From the NCBI GenBank assembly GCA_963719005.1, contig CAVRAR010000005.1:124001-188000 (forward strand): a stretch of 64,000 nucleotides of DNA. Direction: 5' to 3'. Source of the stretch: G963675935 sp963719005. Lineage in GTDB: Bacteria; Planctomycetota; Planctomycetia; Pirellulales; Thermoguttaceae. Under the pieces are notes generated by a model. It saw only the letters and a list, made by a program, of their open reading frames with translations. It was not told where the DNA came from and did not search any database. How positions within the stretch are numbered: position 1 is the first letter of the stretch; every line of letters begins with the position of its first letter. The position numbers and the translations under genes were made by a program. This document shows, piece by piece, positions 34,010-43,548 of the stretch.

Positions 34010-35105
34010 TCAGATGGTGACTTCCGCGCGAGCCAGCAGTTCGGCCACGCTTTCGCCCGCCTTGGCCTCGACGGCCGTAACGGTGATTCGCAGCTCGATA
34101 TCGAGCGTCGAGTTTTCGTGGGCGGTGGTAAGAAGGCGTTGTCGGAAGCCCTCGGCGTCGGCCAAGCGGGTTTCCGTCAGCACCACGGCGAAGGCGTCGT
34201 CGCGGCAGCGAGCGACAAAATCGCTCGTGCGGACGTGGTCGTCGATGACCCGGGCCACGGCCTTCAACAGCGGCTTGACCACGGCGTCGCCGCAGTTCTC
34301 GCGAATGCGTTCGTAATGGTCGACGCTCACGATTGCCAGGGAGAACGGCCGCTCGTAGCGAGTTTTCACGGCCAGCAACATGCCCAGGATTTCCTCCAAT
34401 TCCTGCCGGTTGCTCACGCCGGTCAGGCTATCGGTATGCAGATCGACCACGTTAATGAGATCTTGCATTTCCTGGCGAATCGCCCGGCGGGCGGCCACGA
34501 TCGCGCTCGGCCAGCTCCGCGGCGGTCAGAGAACCGTCCAGCGACGCGACGATCTTGTCGAGTTCCTGCGACCAGATCAGATTCTGTTGCAGCACCTGCG
34601 CCATCCGCATCGACAATTGCAGCGTGCATTGCAGCGTCAACACAAGATCGCTGGTGGTCAAGATGCCGCAGAGCTGGCCATGGTCGACCACCGGCAGGCA
34701 GGAAATGTTCTCGTTTCTCAGGAAGGTGATGGCCTCGGTAACGGGCGTGTCGGACGTGCAAGTCATGGGCGGATAGCTCATCACCTGCTGGGCCGTTACG
34801 CCGTGCGTCGGCCGCAGATCGCGGTCGCTGACGACTCCCACCAGATCGCCCGCGCGGTTGCACACCAGCAAGTGATGCAGCCGCAGGTCGGTCATCAACT
34901 TCGTCATCTCCTCGATGGTCGCCGACGGCTGGATCGTCACGGGATTGTGCGTCATCAAGTGCCGGACTTCCAGGCGGTTCTTCAGCAGCAGGTCGCTATC
35001 GCCCATCAATTCCTGCATCACCTGCTGCCGCTTGGAGTAGGGGCGCAGCCCCGTCGCCACCGCCGCGGCGGTCATTGGGGAGTTATGCAGAACGGAGTCG
35101 ATCAT
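34010..35105 (-). CDS. CBS-pair protein with degenerate GGDEF domain (frameshift near 34500)
   Basis: The N-terminal half has two CBS motifs: VRHLMTHNPVTIQPSATIEE with LLVCNRAGDLVGVVSDRDLR, and QVMSYPPMTCTSDTPVTEA with LPVVDHGQLCGILTTSDLV. After a helix comes a GGDEF-type cyclase fold (LINVVDLHTDSLTGVSNRQE, FVARCRDDAFAVVL). The active-site GGDEF reads RDDAF, so diguanylate cyclase activity is unlikely and a sensory or binding role is more probable. One extra base near 34495-34508 separates the halves; removing it gives AERxxIVAARRAIRQEMQDL. Reassembled length is about 365 residues. Confidence 0.8.
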
Positions 35106-35200
35106 CGCGCAATCCTTAATGGTGCCACGCCAATCCGAGATAATTGTAGCTTACGGTTCGCGGCATTATTCCCACGCGGATTGCCCGCGCGATTGCCGCG

Positions 35201-36619
35201 TCATCCCGAACAATCCTCAAAATCAGACTGCCCCGGCGGGATGGAATGGGGCCTGTAGAAGCTCATGGCCACGCCCACCAGCAGGATGGCGATCGACCAG
35301 ATCGCCTCCCAACTGCGATGCTCGACGGCATACGCCACGCTGCTGTAGACCATGAAACTGCAAGAGAGGCAGAAGAGGATCGGAGTGAGCGGATAGCCCG
35401 GCACGCGATAAGGACGCTCGATCTTGGGATCGCGGCTGCGCAACACGAACACCGACACACCGACCAACGCCAGGAAGAACCAGAAGCCGGGCGTGGTGAA
35501 TTTGACCATGCTCTCGAACCCATTCCGTCGTCAGACCGAACCATACGGACAACGCCAAGCGTGATCGCCCCTTGAATCAGCAGCGAGCAGACCGGCGTGC
35601 CGCGGCGGGCGTTCCAGCGGCCGAGCCAGGCATAGAGCCGGTGGTCGTTGCCCATCGCGTAGTAGATTCTCGAGCCGGTGAAGATCTGTCCGTTGATGGC
35701 CCCCAGGGCTGAAATGCAGATCAGCACGCTAATGGCCTGCTCCGGCCCACGGCCCGATCCCCAGCCTCAGCACGTCGGCGGCGGCACGGTGGTGTGGCCC
35801 GTGCTTTGGCAGCCCCAAGGCGACAGACAAACGCCAGATTCATCAAGCACGTAGATCGACCGTTACGGCCAGCGTGCCGATCAACAACGCCCGCAGGATG
35901 TTCTTTCGCGGCTCTTTCACTTCGGCGCTGACGAAGGCCATCTCGTTCCAACCGCCATACGTGAACAGCACGAAAACCATGGCCAGGCCGAAGTCGGAAA
36001 GCGATAGGCCGGATGACGCGGCGGGCGGCGGCGACGCTTCGGGCGCGGCGATGGGTGAAACCAACCGCCACGATCGCCGCCAGTCCCAACGACTTTGGCC
36101 GCGGTCAACACGTTCTGCGTCCATTTGCCTTCCCGCACGCCGAGGATGTTGACCCCGGTCAAAACGATGATCGACGCGGCGGCATAGGCCACCAACACGT
36201 AGGCGCGCCTTCTCGCCTTCGGCGTGCGGCCAAATCCGATTGGCGTATTCGGCGAAAGCAAAGGCCATTACGCCGATCGAGCCGGGCCGAACGATCCAAA
36301 GCTGGCACCAGGCGAACAGGAACCCGACCCGATCGGCCCAGGGCGCGGGTAAGGTAGACGTAATCGCCGCCCTTCCTTGGGATAGGCCGTGGCCAGTTCG
36401 GCATAGCAGACGGCGCCGATCAAGCGAAAGCAGCCCGCCCAAGAGCCACAACCCGATCAGCCACGTCACGTTCGGTGCAAGCCTGGCCACATCGGGACTG
36501 CTGCGATAGATACCCGCCCCGATGATGATCCCCACGATGATGCACGTCGAATCGAACAGCGTCAGTTCCCGGCAGGGGACGGCGGAAGGGCGGTGCGTGG
36601 GAGGCGGAGGGCTGGACAT
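35201..36619 (-). pseudogene. APC-family amino acid permease with at least five frameshifts
   Basis: Conserved pieces of an APC/LAT-type permease lie in order but in changing frames: DSTCIIVGIIIGAGIYRSS, KGGDYVYLTRALG, GFLFAWCQLWIVRPGSIGV, VLTGVNILGVREGKWTQN, VLFTYGGWNEMAFVSAEVKE, ISALGAINGQIFTGSRIYYA and TTPGFWFFLALVGVSVFVL. The start ATG 36619 begins MSSPPPPTHRPSAVPCREL. Either the gene is truly decayed, or this stretch has the worst base accuracy of the window; given single-base indels in many essential-looking neighbours, error is a serious possibility. Substrate is unknown. Confidence 0.75.
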
Positions 36620-36936
36620 GGAGTCTATCGCAATGGAGACACTCGGAAGTGGCACCGCGGATTGCCAATTCTACCTCGTTTTGGTTTTGGAAAGCGAGAG
36701 TGAAAAGGGGGGTGGAAGGGCTGAGCAATTGTTCACGCTGCATAAAACACTTTGACGCAGCACGGCGATCTTGCCCGTGTTTTTCGGCCACGGGCAAGAT
36801 CGCCGGGTCACGTAAATGTGAAAACTAATCGGTCCTGGACACCTTCTCCCCCGACTAGACGCCCAACAGGAAAATGGTAAGATAAGGGGATTCTGAACGA
36901 TGCTATTGGGTCAGGGGCCCCTCTTGTGGGTGATGT
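36620..36936. other. Divergent intergenic region between permease and infA
   Basis: It holds one hairpin at 36764-36804 and no other repeat. The A/G-rich segment before 36764 (near 36690-36725) and the infA leader show no motif that I can name. Confidence 0.5.
36764..36804. repeat. GGCGATCTTGCCCGTG hairpin
   Basis: GGCGATCTTGCCCGTG and CACGGGCAAGATCGCC are perfect inverted arms around TTTTTCGGC. It lies between divergent genes, so it is not a terminator of either. No second copy was noticed in the window. Confidence 0.75.
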
Positions 36937-37158
36937 ATGGGGAAAAAGGAAGAAGCCATCGAGGTCGAGGGCAATGTGACCGAAGCCCTGGCCAATACCC
37001 GGTTTCGGGTGCAGCTTGAAAGCGGTCATACCATCATTGCGCACGTCGCCGGCAAGATGCGAAAGCACTTCATCCGCATCGTGCCGGGCGATCGGGTTCG
37101 GGTGGAACTCTCCCCCTACGACCTGACCAAGGGGCGAATCACCTTCCGCGAACGCTAA
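36937..37158 (+). CDS. infA: Translation initiation factor IF-1
   Basis: The 73-residue OB-fold protein reads MGKKEEAIEVEGNVTEALAN, TRFRVQLESGHTIIAHVAGK, MRKHFIRIVPGDRVRVELSP and YDLTKGRITFRER, matching IF-1 along its whole length including the GKMRKxxIRI and YDLxKGRIxxR signatures. It binds the 30S A-site with IF-2 and IF-3. No linked ribosomal protein genes are present, so it is a solitary copy here. Confidence 0.95.
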   Translation: MGKKEEAIEVEGNVTEALANTRFRVQLESGHTIIAHVAGKMRKHFIRIVPGDRVRVELSPYDLTKGRITFRER

Positions 37159-37180
37159 ATGCGCACCGCAATAAACTGCT

Positions 37181-37255
37181 CACTGTAGGGCGGATTTCAA
37201 TCCGTCTCGAAACTGGACGCGGGATTCGAGGCGGATTGAAATCCACCCTACAGTG
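37181..37255. repeat. TGTAGGGYGGA palindrome, copy 2
   Basis: CACTGTAGGGCGGATTTCAA pairs with TTGAAATCCACCCTACAGTG, and inner arms TCCGTCTCGA/TCGAGGCGGA extend it. It sits between infA and lysA and is a diverged version of the palindromes at 12713 and 42135. Confidence 0.82.
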
Positions 37256-37283
37256 ATTCCCAGGCGGCTCCAACAAGAAGGCC

Positions 37284-38552
37284 ATGCCCACTTCACGCAC
37301 TCACATCGCCGACGTCTCGGTTGCCGAGTTGGCCCGACGTTTTGGAACGCCCACGTTCGTCTACGACGCTGCCATGATCCGCCGCCGCATCGCCGATCTG
37401 GCGGCCTTCGACGTGATTCGCTACGCCGAAAAGGCATGTTCCAATATCGCGATTCTCGATCTGGTTCGTCGCGCCGGTGCGCTGGTCGATACAGTTAGCG
37501 AGGGCGAGATCATCCGCGCTCTGATCGCCGGCTTCCCGCCGGAGGGCGACCCGCCGCCGATCGTCTATACGGCCGACGTCTTCACCGCCGAGGGGCTCGA
37601 TCTGTGCGTCGATCGCAACGTCCACGTCAATTGCGGCTCGCCCGACATGATCGACCAGTTCGGCTCGCGGGCGTCGGGCCGAGACGTCACGCTGCGGGTG
37701 AACCCCGGTTTCGGCCACGGGCATAGCCAGAAAACGAACACCGGCGGAAAGCAGTCGAAGCACGGCATCTGGTACACGCAAATCGGCGAGTGCCTCGATC
37801 GCGCCCACCGCTATCATCTGTCGGTCACGGGGCTGCACGTTCACATCGGCTCGGGCACGGATCTGGAGCACCTTTCGCAGGTCTGTGGGGCGCTGGAAAA
37901 AGCCGCGGCCGAGGTCGGCCCATCGGTGCGCTCGATCAGCGTCGGCGGCGGCCTGCCGATAATCTACCAGCCCGGCGACACCTACGTCGATCTGGCCGCT
38001 TACTTCGCAAAATGCGATGCCGCGAGAAAACGGCTTGAAGATCGCTTCGGCCACGCGGTGCGATTGGAAATCGAGCCCGGGCGATATCTTGTGGCCGAGA
38101 GCGGGTATTTGGTGGCCGAGATTCGGGCGATCAAGCGGCAAGACGACAACACGTTCTACCTGCTCGACGCCGGCTTCAACAATCTCGCCCGGCCGATCCT
38201 CTACGGCGCATACCATCCGATGTCGGTCGTGCCGGCCGACGGCGACATGCACCGGCCGGAGCAGGAGGTGATCGTGGGCGGGCCGCTCTGCGAATCGGGC
38301 GACATCTTCACACAGGAGGAGGGCGGCTTCGTTTCCACTCGCCGCTTGCCCGAGGCGAAAGTGGGCGAATTGCTGGTGATCGAGTGCGCCGGGGCGTACG
38401 GATTCGCGATGGGCTCGAACTACAACTCCCGCCCCCTGGCCGCCGAAGTGCTGATCGACGCCGGCCAGCCCCATCTCGTCCGCCGCCGGCAGACCTTCGA
38501 GGATCTCGTCCGCGGGGAGGAGATACCTGCATCCGTAAGATCGCCGTTCTAG
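37284..38552 (+). CDS. lysA: Diaminopimelate decarboxylase
   Basis: It catalyses the last step of lysine synthesis (meso-DAP to lysine) with pyridoxal phosphate. The PLP-lysine site is in VIRYAEKACSNIAILDLVR (A-x-KA-type), with the group-IV barrel motifs GSGTDLEHLSQVCGALEKA and SVGGGLPIIYQPGD (phosphate-binding GGG), EIEPGRYLVAESGYLVAEI, and the C-terminal GGPLCESGDIF and GAYGFAMGSNYNSRP. The 422-residue length is normal. The VRYAEKAC variant, instead of the usual YAxKAN, and some barrel features also resemble carboxynorspermidine or other Orn/DAP/Arg decarboxylase relatives, but the CESGD motif supports LysA. Confidence 0.88.
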   Translation: MPTSRTHIADVSVAELARRFGTPTFVYDAAMIRRRIADLAAFDVIRYAEKACSNIAILDLVRRAGALVDTVSEGEIIRALIAGFPPEGDPPPIVYTADVFTAEGLDLCVDRNVHVNCGSPDMIDQFGSRASGRDVTLRVNPGFGHGHSQKTNTGGKQSKHGIWYTQIGECLDRAHRYHLSVTGLHVHIGSGTDLEHLSQVCGALEKAAAEVGPSVRSISVGGGLPIIYQPGDTYVDLAAYFAKCDAARKRLEDRFGHAVRLEIEPGRYLVAESGYLVAEIRAIKRQDDNTFYLLDAGFNNLARPILYGAYHPMSVVPADGDMHRPEQEVIVGGPLCESGDIFTQEEGGFVSTRRLPEAKVGELLVIECAGAYGFAMGSNYNSRPLAAEVLIDAGQPHLVRRRQTFEDLVRGEEIPASVRSPF

Positions 38553-38656
38553 GCGACTGTGCTCATTGCGGGGGGTGCTTCCCTTGCAGATACCAGTGTG
38601 CTAGCCTATTGTTCTACTGAACCTCGAATTTCGTGCAGAACCTCGGAGGACTCCGC

Positions 38657-39965
38657 ATGGATTACACCAAGTCAAGCAGACCTTCGGTTCCACGCATTGA
38701 ATACCTGCGGGTGCAGAATTATCGGGCACTGCGAGACCTCGAGATCAGGAAGGTCACGCCATTGACGGTTCTCCTGGGGCCAAATGGCAGTGGAAAATCC
38801 ACGGTTTTCGACGTATTCGCGTTTCTTTCCGAGTGCTTTACTTCTGGGCTGCGTCGAGCATGGGATAAGCGGGGGCGCTTCGAAAGAACTTCGCACACGT
38901 GGAAGCGAGGGCGCCATTGTTGTCGAGCTCAAGTATAGGGAGAGAGTTGGTATGCCGGTGATTACGTATCACTTGGCGATAGACGAAGACGCCCGTAAGG
39001 GTCCTTTTGTAGCCCAAGAATGGCTTCAGTGGAAGCGAGGCAGCCGGGGGCGGCCGTTCCGTTTCCTGGACTTTGAAAACGGCAGCGGCCGCGTTACTAC
39101 TGGCGAGCTGCCCGATGAGCAGGATGCTCGCGTCTCCGAGGCGCTGGAATCGAACGAGCTATTGGCCGTGAACACACTGGGACAGTTCGCCAAGCATCCT
39201 CGCGTCAGCGCGTTGCGACGCTTCATTACCGACTGGCATCTCTCCTACCTTACAGCCGATTCGACGCGGGGAATTCCTGAGGCGGGGCCGCAAGAACGCC
39301 TGTCGGCGACGGGTGATAATCTCCCCAATGTCATTCAATACCTCAAGGAACAACATGCGGATGAACTGGGGAGAATCCTTAAGACCCTTTCGGAACGTGT
39401 TCCTCGCTTAGACAAAATTCAGGTAGATATTCTGGCGGACGGGAGGTTGCTGCTACAGATTAAGGATGCGCCCTTTGACCGGCCAATCCTCTCAAAATTC
39501 GCGTCTGACGGCACACTAAAAATGTTGGCATATCTGACCTTACTCTATGATCCGAAGCCATCGCAACTGATCGGCGTCGAGGAGCCGGAAAACCAGTTGC
39601 ATCCACGGTTGTTGTGGGGACTAGCTGAGGAGTGCCAAAAAGCGTCAGAAGTGTCCCAAGTCCTCGTCACTACTCATTCGCCATACTTCGTCAACGCCCT
39701 GCACCCCGATCAGTTGTGGGTGCTGTATCGTGACAGCAATGGATATGCTCAGGCCAAGCGGGCATCCGATATGCAAGGCGTCAGCGAATTTGTGAACGAC
39801 GGAGCGTTGTTGGGACAACTGTGGATGGAGGGGTACTTCGATGTTGGGGATCCCTTGACGAACGCAGGTGGGCCGAAGTCCGCCAAGCAATCATCCGTGT
39901 CGCCGGAGCCGAAAGGTGACGAGTTCGCTCCACCGGACAGGATGATCTGTCTAGATGACGACTGA
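38657..39965 (+). CDS. AAA (ABC-type/SMC-like) ATPase of a two-gene candidate defence module (frameshift near 38880)
   Basis: The N-terminus has FSVRNYRAL-like IEYLRVQNYRALRDLEIRKV, then the Walker A LLGPNGSGKSTVFDVF. The C-terminus has the signature and Walker B region: LSKFASDGTLKMLAYLTLLY, LIGVEEPENQLHPRLLWGL and the switch histidine in VLVTTHSPYFVNAL. This is the AAA_21/OLD-like ATPase type. The frame shifts near 38880-38886 (one extra base in CGAAAGAAC); correction gives GRFKELRTRGSEGAIV. ATG 38657 has GGAGG upstream. It precedes the TOPRIM-like gene by 35 bp on the same strand and is less GC-rich than its metabolic neighbours. Confidence 0.85.
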
Positions 39966-40000
39966 TTTCGGTCAGAATATTCAGCCAAGGGCGCAAGGCC

Positions 40001-40612
40001 ATGCATCTTGAAGTTCTTGTCGAGGAGCCGTCGGCTGAAGCAGCACTCGTGACGTTGCTTCCCAGGATATTGGGAGCCAACACATCACACCAGATTCATG
40101 TGTTTCGAGGCAAACAAAACCTTCTCGCTCAACTACCCAAGCGGCTGAGAAGTTATCGTGCGTGGCTTCCTCCCGATTGGCGAGTTGTTGTGCTCGTGGA
40201 CCGCGACATGCGAGATTGCCGAACATTGAAAGCGCAATTGGAGAATGCTGCCAACAATGTTGGGCTGGCCACGAAATCGTCGCCTTTTCGTAATGGGCGA
40301 TTCCAGGTAGTCAACCGTATGGCTATTGAAGAACTGGAGGCATGGTTCTTCGGCGACGTTGCTGCCTTACGGCAAGCCTATCCAAGAATCTCTCCAAACC
40401 TAAACAAGCAAAAACGCTATCGAGATCCCGATGCTGTTGCCGGCGGCGCCTGGGAAATGCTGGACCGCCTTCTCCGCAAGGCGGGTTACTACGTCGGCCG
40501 TATGCCGAAAGTCGAGGTTGCCCAACGAGTATCGCAGTTTATGGTGCCCAATCGAAATACCTCCCACAGTTTTCGGGTGTTTTGCGATGGACTGCGGGCT
40601 TGCTCATCGTAG
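40001..40612 (+). CDS. DUF4276-like TOPRIM-type protein paired with the ATPase
   Basis: The N-terminus reads MHLEVLVEEPSAEAALVTLL, with the conserved Glu of a TOPRIM-like E-(x)-SE motif; an acidic DxD-type motif follows in VVVLVDRDMRDCRTLK; then RMAIEELEAWFFGD with a further conserved Glu. These are the metal-binding residues expected for a DUF4276/TOPRIM nuclease-type effector. The protein is 203 residues with no membrane segment. Immediately upstream is an AAA_21-type ATPase, the common partner arrangement in OLD-like and PARIS-like systems. Nuclease activity and the defence role are inference. Confidence 0.75.
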   Translation: MHLEVLVEEPSAEAALVTLLPRILGANTSHQIHVFRGKQNLLAQLPKRLRSYRAWLPPDWRVVVLVDRDMRDCRTLKAQLENAANNVGLATKSSPFRNGRFQVVNRMAIEELEAWFFGDVAALRQAYPRISPNLNKQKRYRDPDAVAGGAWEMLDRLLRKAGYYVGRMPKVEVAQRVSQFMVPNRNTSHSFRVFCDGLRACSS

Positions 40613-40712
40613 GTGTGCCGGGGCTGGTCAGAGCCCCTGCCGACTGCTATTCTATGGAAGTTGGGTTGCCGTTGTCGGGCGGCCCGCCAAGTCCTTCTTT
40701 GGAGTCTTCGCC

Positions 40713-41975
40713 ATGCCACGTCTCGCCAAAGTCACATGCTGTCTATGCTCTCTTGCGCTGATCGCATTGGCGGTCGGCACAGCCCAAGCCGAAAAGCAGA
40801 AAGGAAAAGCCATGTCCTACGCGGAAGATCGAGAGTTTCTTGCCAAGCATACCAAAGTGATTGAATTGACCAACGATGACGGCGCTCGCGTGGCCGTCAC
40901 GCCGGAGTGGCAGGGGCGAGTGATGACTTCGACTTGCGACGGGCCCAAGGGGACCAGCTTCGGCTTCCTCAACCGCGGCTACATCAAGAAGGGCGAGGAA
41001 AGCCCGCATTTCAACAACCTCGGCGCCGAAGAACGGATGTGGCTTTGCCCCGAGGGCGGACAGTACAGCCTCTGGTTCAAGCACGGCGTGAAGCAGGAGT
41101 TGGCGAATTGGTTTACGCCGCCGGCGTTCAACGTGGGCGCTTGGAAAGTCGCCTCGGCCACGAAGAACTCCGTCGAAATGCTGGTGCAGATGAAATTCGA
41201 GAACACCGCCGAGACGCAGTTCTCTTTGGACGTCAGCCGCAAGGTGCATCTGCTCTCGGGCGACGATTTCGAGACCCTTTTCGGCGCGGCCGCCGCCAAG
41301 ATCGCCGCCCAGCCCGGCGTGAAGATGGTCGCCTATGAGACGACCAACAAGATCACCAATCGCGGCGAGGATTTCTCGAAGGAGAAGGGCCTCTGCTCGA
41401 TCTGGATTCTCGGCATGATGAACGTCGGGCCGCAGACGATCATCATGGTTCCTTACAAGCCGGGCTCGGAGGACGAACTGGGGCCGGTGGTCGAGTCGAG
41501 CTATTTCGGCAAGGTGCCGGCCGACCGGCTGAAGGTCACGCCCGAGGCCGTGCTCTTCCGCGCCGACGGCAAGTACCGCTCGAAGATCGGCACTTCGCAA
41601 AAGCGTGCCCGCAACGTGCTCGGCTCGATCGACTTCGAAGGGGGCGTGCTGACGCTGGTGAACTTCACCATGCCTGAGGATCCGACGAAGCACATTTACC
41701 TGAACAATCTGTGGAAGGTGCCGCAAGAGCATCCGTTCAACGGCGACGTGGCCAACTCGTACAACGACGGCCCGAACGACCTGGGCAATCCGTCGAGCAA
41801 CTTCTACGAGATCGAATCGCTGGCGCCGGCGTCGGTGTTGAAGACCGGCGAATCGCTTTCGCACAGCCACCGCACGATCCACATCAAGGCCGATATGGAC
41901 ACCCTTCGCCAACTCGCCAAGGAGACATTGGGCGTCGATTTGGATGCCGTCCGCAAAGCGATGCTGACGCCCTGA
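40713..41975 (+). CDS. Secreted DUF6786-like protein
   Basis: A signal peptide (MPRLAKVTCCLCSLALIALA, then VGTAQA) begins at ATG 40713. The body (420 residues in total) has the pattern VTPEWQGRVMTSTCDGPKGT, GAEERMWLCPEGGQYSLWFK, VAYETTNKITNRGEDFSKEK and a C-terminal NLWKVPQEHPFNGDVANSYN. To my recognition this matches a family of secreted bacterial proteins of unknown function (DUF6786), abundant in planctomycetes and with a likely beta-sandwich, sugar-enzyme-like fold. The function is unknown. It is separated from the TOPRIM-like gene by 100 bp and could be independently transcribed. Confidence 0.78.
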   Translation: MPRLAKVTCCLCSLALIALAVGTAQAEKQKGKAMSYAEDREFLAKHTKVIELTNDDGARVAVTPEWQGRVMTSTCDGPKGTSFGFLNRGYIKKGEESPHFNNLGAEERMWLCPEGGQYSLWFKHGVKQELANWFTPPAFNVGAWKVASATKNSVEMLVQMKFENTAETQFSLDVSRKVHLLSGDDFETLFGAAAAKIAAQPGVKMVAYETTNKITNRGEDFSKEKGLCSIWILGMMNVGPQTIIMVPYKPGSEDELGPVVESSYFGKVPADRLKVTPEAVLFRADGKYRSKIGTSQKRARNVLGSIDFEGGVLTLVNFTMPEDPTKHIYLNNLWKVPQEHPFNGDVANSYNDGPNDLGNPSSNFYEIESLAPASVLKTGESLSHSHRTIHIKADMDTLRQLAKETLGVDLDAVRKAMLTP

Positions 41976-42134
41976 GTGCGTGCAATTCGTTGACCGGCAA
42001 GAAAGAAGCCCGGGTACGTCGTTTAGCCGGCGGACTTGTTCGCCGCGTTTTTGGGCGGAAGGTTTCGGCATTCCGCGGTGAACAAGGTCGCCGGCTATAG
42101 CATCTCGGGTTGCCAACGCCGGGCCGACAACCAA

Positions 42135-42186
42135 TGTAGGGTGGACTTTAGTCCGCCACATGTGGCGGACTAAAGTCCACCCTACA
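42135..42186. repeat. TGTAGGGYGGA palindrome, copy 3
   Basis: TGTAGGGTGGACTTTAGTCC and GGACTAAAGTCCACCCTACA are perfect arms around GCCACATGTGGC, itself palindromic. The flank TCTCGGGTTGCCAACG, 30 bp upstream, resembles the flank of copy 1 (TTCTCGGGTTGCCAGC). Confidence 0.9.
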
Positions 42187-42229
42187 ATGTTGGCGACCTG
42201 CGAAGCAATGAACCGTTGAGACGATAGCT

Positions 42230-43421
42230 TTGTCAGACGAACATCCAATACCTTCCGACGAGCCTGCTCCAGCGGAGGCCGCCGACGGCGTCGGCATGAG
42301 TGCGGGCGAGCGGGCCGAGGCGAAGCATTACGGTCGCCTGGAGTTGGGCTGCGCGGTGGCCGACAAAGCCCTCGACGTGTGCTACCTGGCCGTGGCGGCC
42401 TTCCTCCTGGCCCGGCCGATCGACCAATGGCTGCAACAGACCGGCCCGCTGTTGAAAGGCAACTGGACCTTGCGGCTGGCGGCGTTGTTCCTTGTCGTCA
42501 TGGCCATTCATATCGCCGTTTCCTTCCCATTGTCATTTTACTCCGGGCATCTGCTGGAACATCAGTTCAAGATGAGCACGCAGACGTTCGGCCGCTGGTT
42601 GTGGCGATACTTGAAGCGGAATCTGCTGGCCGTGGCGTTTTCGCTGGCGTTGGTCTTGGGGCTGTATTGGCTGATTTGGCTAACCGGCGGCTGGTGGTGG
42701 CTGGCGGCGGCGGCGGCGTTCTTCGTCGTAAGCATCGTGCTCGGGCAACTGGCGCCCGTGCTGATCCTGCCGCTGTTCTACCGCATCGAAAAGCTCGACG
42801 TCCCCGAGCTGTCCGACCGGCTGGCCCGGCTCGCCGCGGGCACGGGCCTTTCGATCGAGGGCGTCTATCGCATGGACCTAAGCGAGGAGACGGTCAAGGC
42901 CAACGCCATGCTGGCCGGCTTGGGCCGCACCCGCCGCGTGCTGCTGGGCGATACGCTGCTAAACAGCTTCTCGCCCGACGAAATCGAAGTCATCTTCGCT
43001 CACGAGATCGGGCATCACGTGCATCGCCACATTCGCAAGATGATCGTGGCCGGTCTGCTTTACAGCACGGCGGGCTTTTGGGTGTGCGATCGGTTGTTGG
43101 TCGTCTGGGCGGCCCGCGGCGCCGACTATGCCCACATGCCGGTCGACACGATGCCGTTCGTGTTGTTCATCCTGACGGTGTTCGCCATGTTGATGGAGCC
43201 GCTGCAAAACGCCGTGAGCCGGCGATACGAGGCGCCAAAGCGACCGCTACGCCCTGGAACGAACCGGTCTGAAAGACGCCTATCTGTCGGCGTTTCGCAA
43301 GCTGGCCAAACTGAACAAGGACGACCCTAATCCGCATTGGCTCGACGTGCTATTGTTCCATAGCCACCCGCCCGTGGCCGAGCGACTGGCAATGGCGGAG
43401 AAGGTGGCGGATAATGAATGA
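42230..43421 (+). CDS. M48-family zinc metallopeptidase, Ste24/CAAX-protease-like (frameshift near 43235)
   Basis: Membrane-embedded zinc protease. Hydrophobic segments lie near residues 45-60, 85-105, 125-145 and 150-180; the zinc site HEIGHHVHRHI follows VKANAMLAGLGRTRRVLLG. The distal acidic ligand region is in RRYEAQSDRYALERTGL, but that is readable only after removing one C from the CC at 43235-43236; the frame then continues LSAFRKLAKLNKDDPNPHWL and FHSHPPVAERLAMAE to the stop at 43421. About 396 residues. The TTG start at 42230 has no clear ribosome binding site; ATG 42296 is an alternative. Substrates are unknown. Confidence 0.88.
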
Positions 43422-43425
43422 CGCG

Positions 43426-43488
43426 GGGTGGCACGCCCTGAAAGGGCGTGGCAGCCGGCGATCCACGCCCTTTCAGGGCGTGCCACCC
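43426..43488. repeat. GGGTGGCACGCCC palindrome
   Basis: GGGTGGCACGCCCTGAAAGG with its extension and the reverse complement ending GGGCGTGCCACCC form a perfect long stem around CAGCCGGCGAT. It lies 4 bp after the M48 protease stop, before the next gene. Confidence 0.88.
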
Positions 43489-43548
43489 GCCGTGCAATCG
43501 ATATGTCGAATTGCTTCCCTTGACGATCGCAAAGAGGCTTGTTGATCC

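Noticed and set aside
35201..36619. Separate small genes within the permease region
   Set aside because: The short ORFs on the minus strand are consecutive pieces of one APC permease in alternating frames.
38657..40612. Identification of the ATPase/TOPRIM pair as a known PARIS system
   Set aside because: PARIS uses a DUF4435 effector; the second gene here resembles DUF4276, so the name is not supported.
43426..43488. Rho-independent terminator after the M48 protease gene
   Set aside because: The stem is strong but no run of T follows on either strand, and the same general hairpins occur between divergent genes, so termination cannot be claimed.
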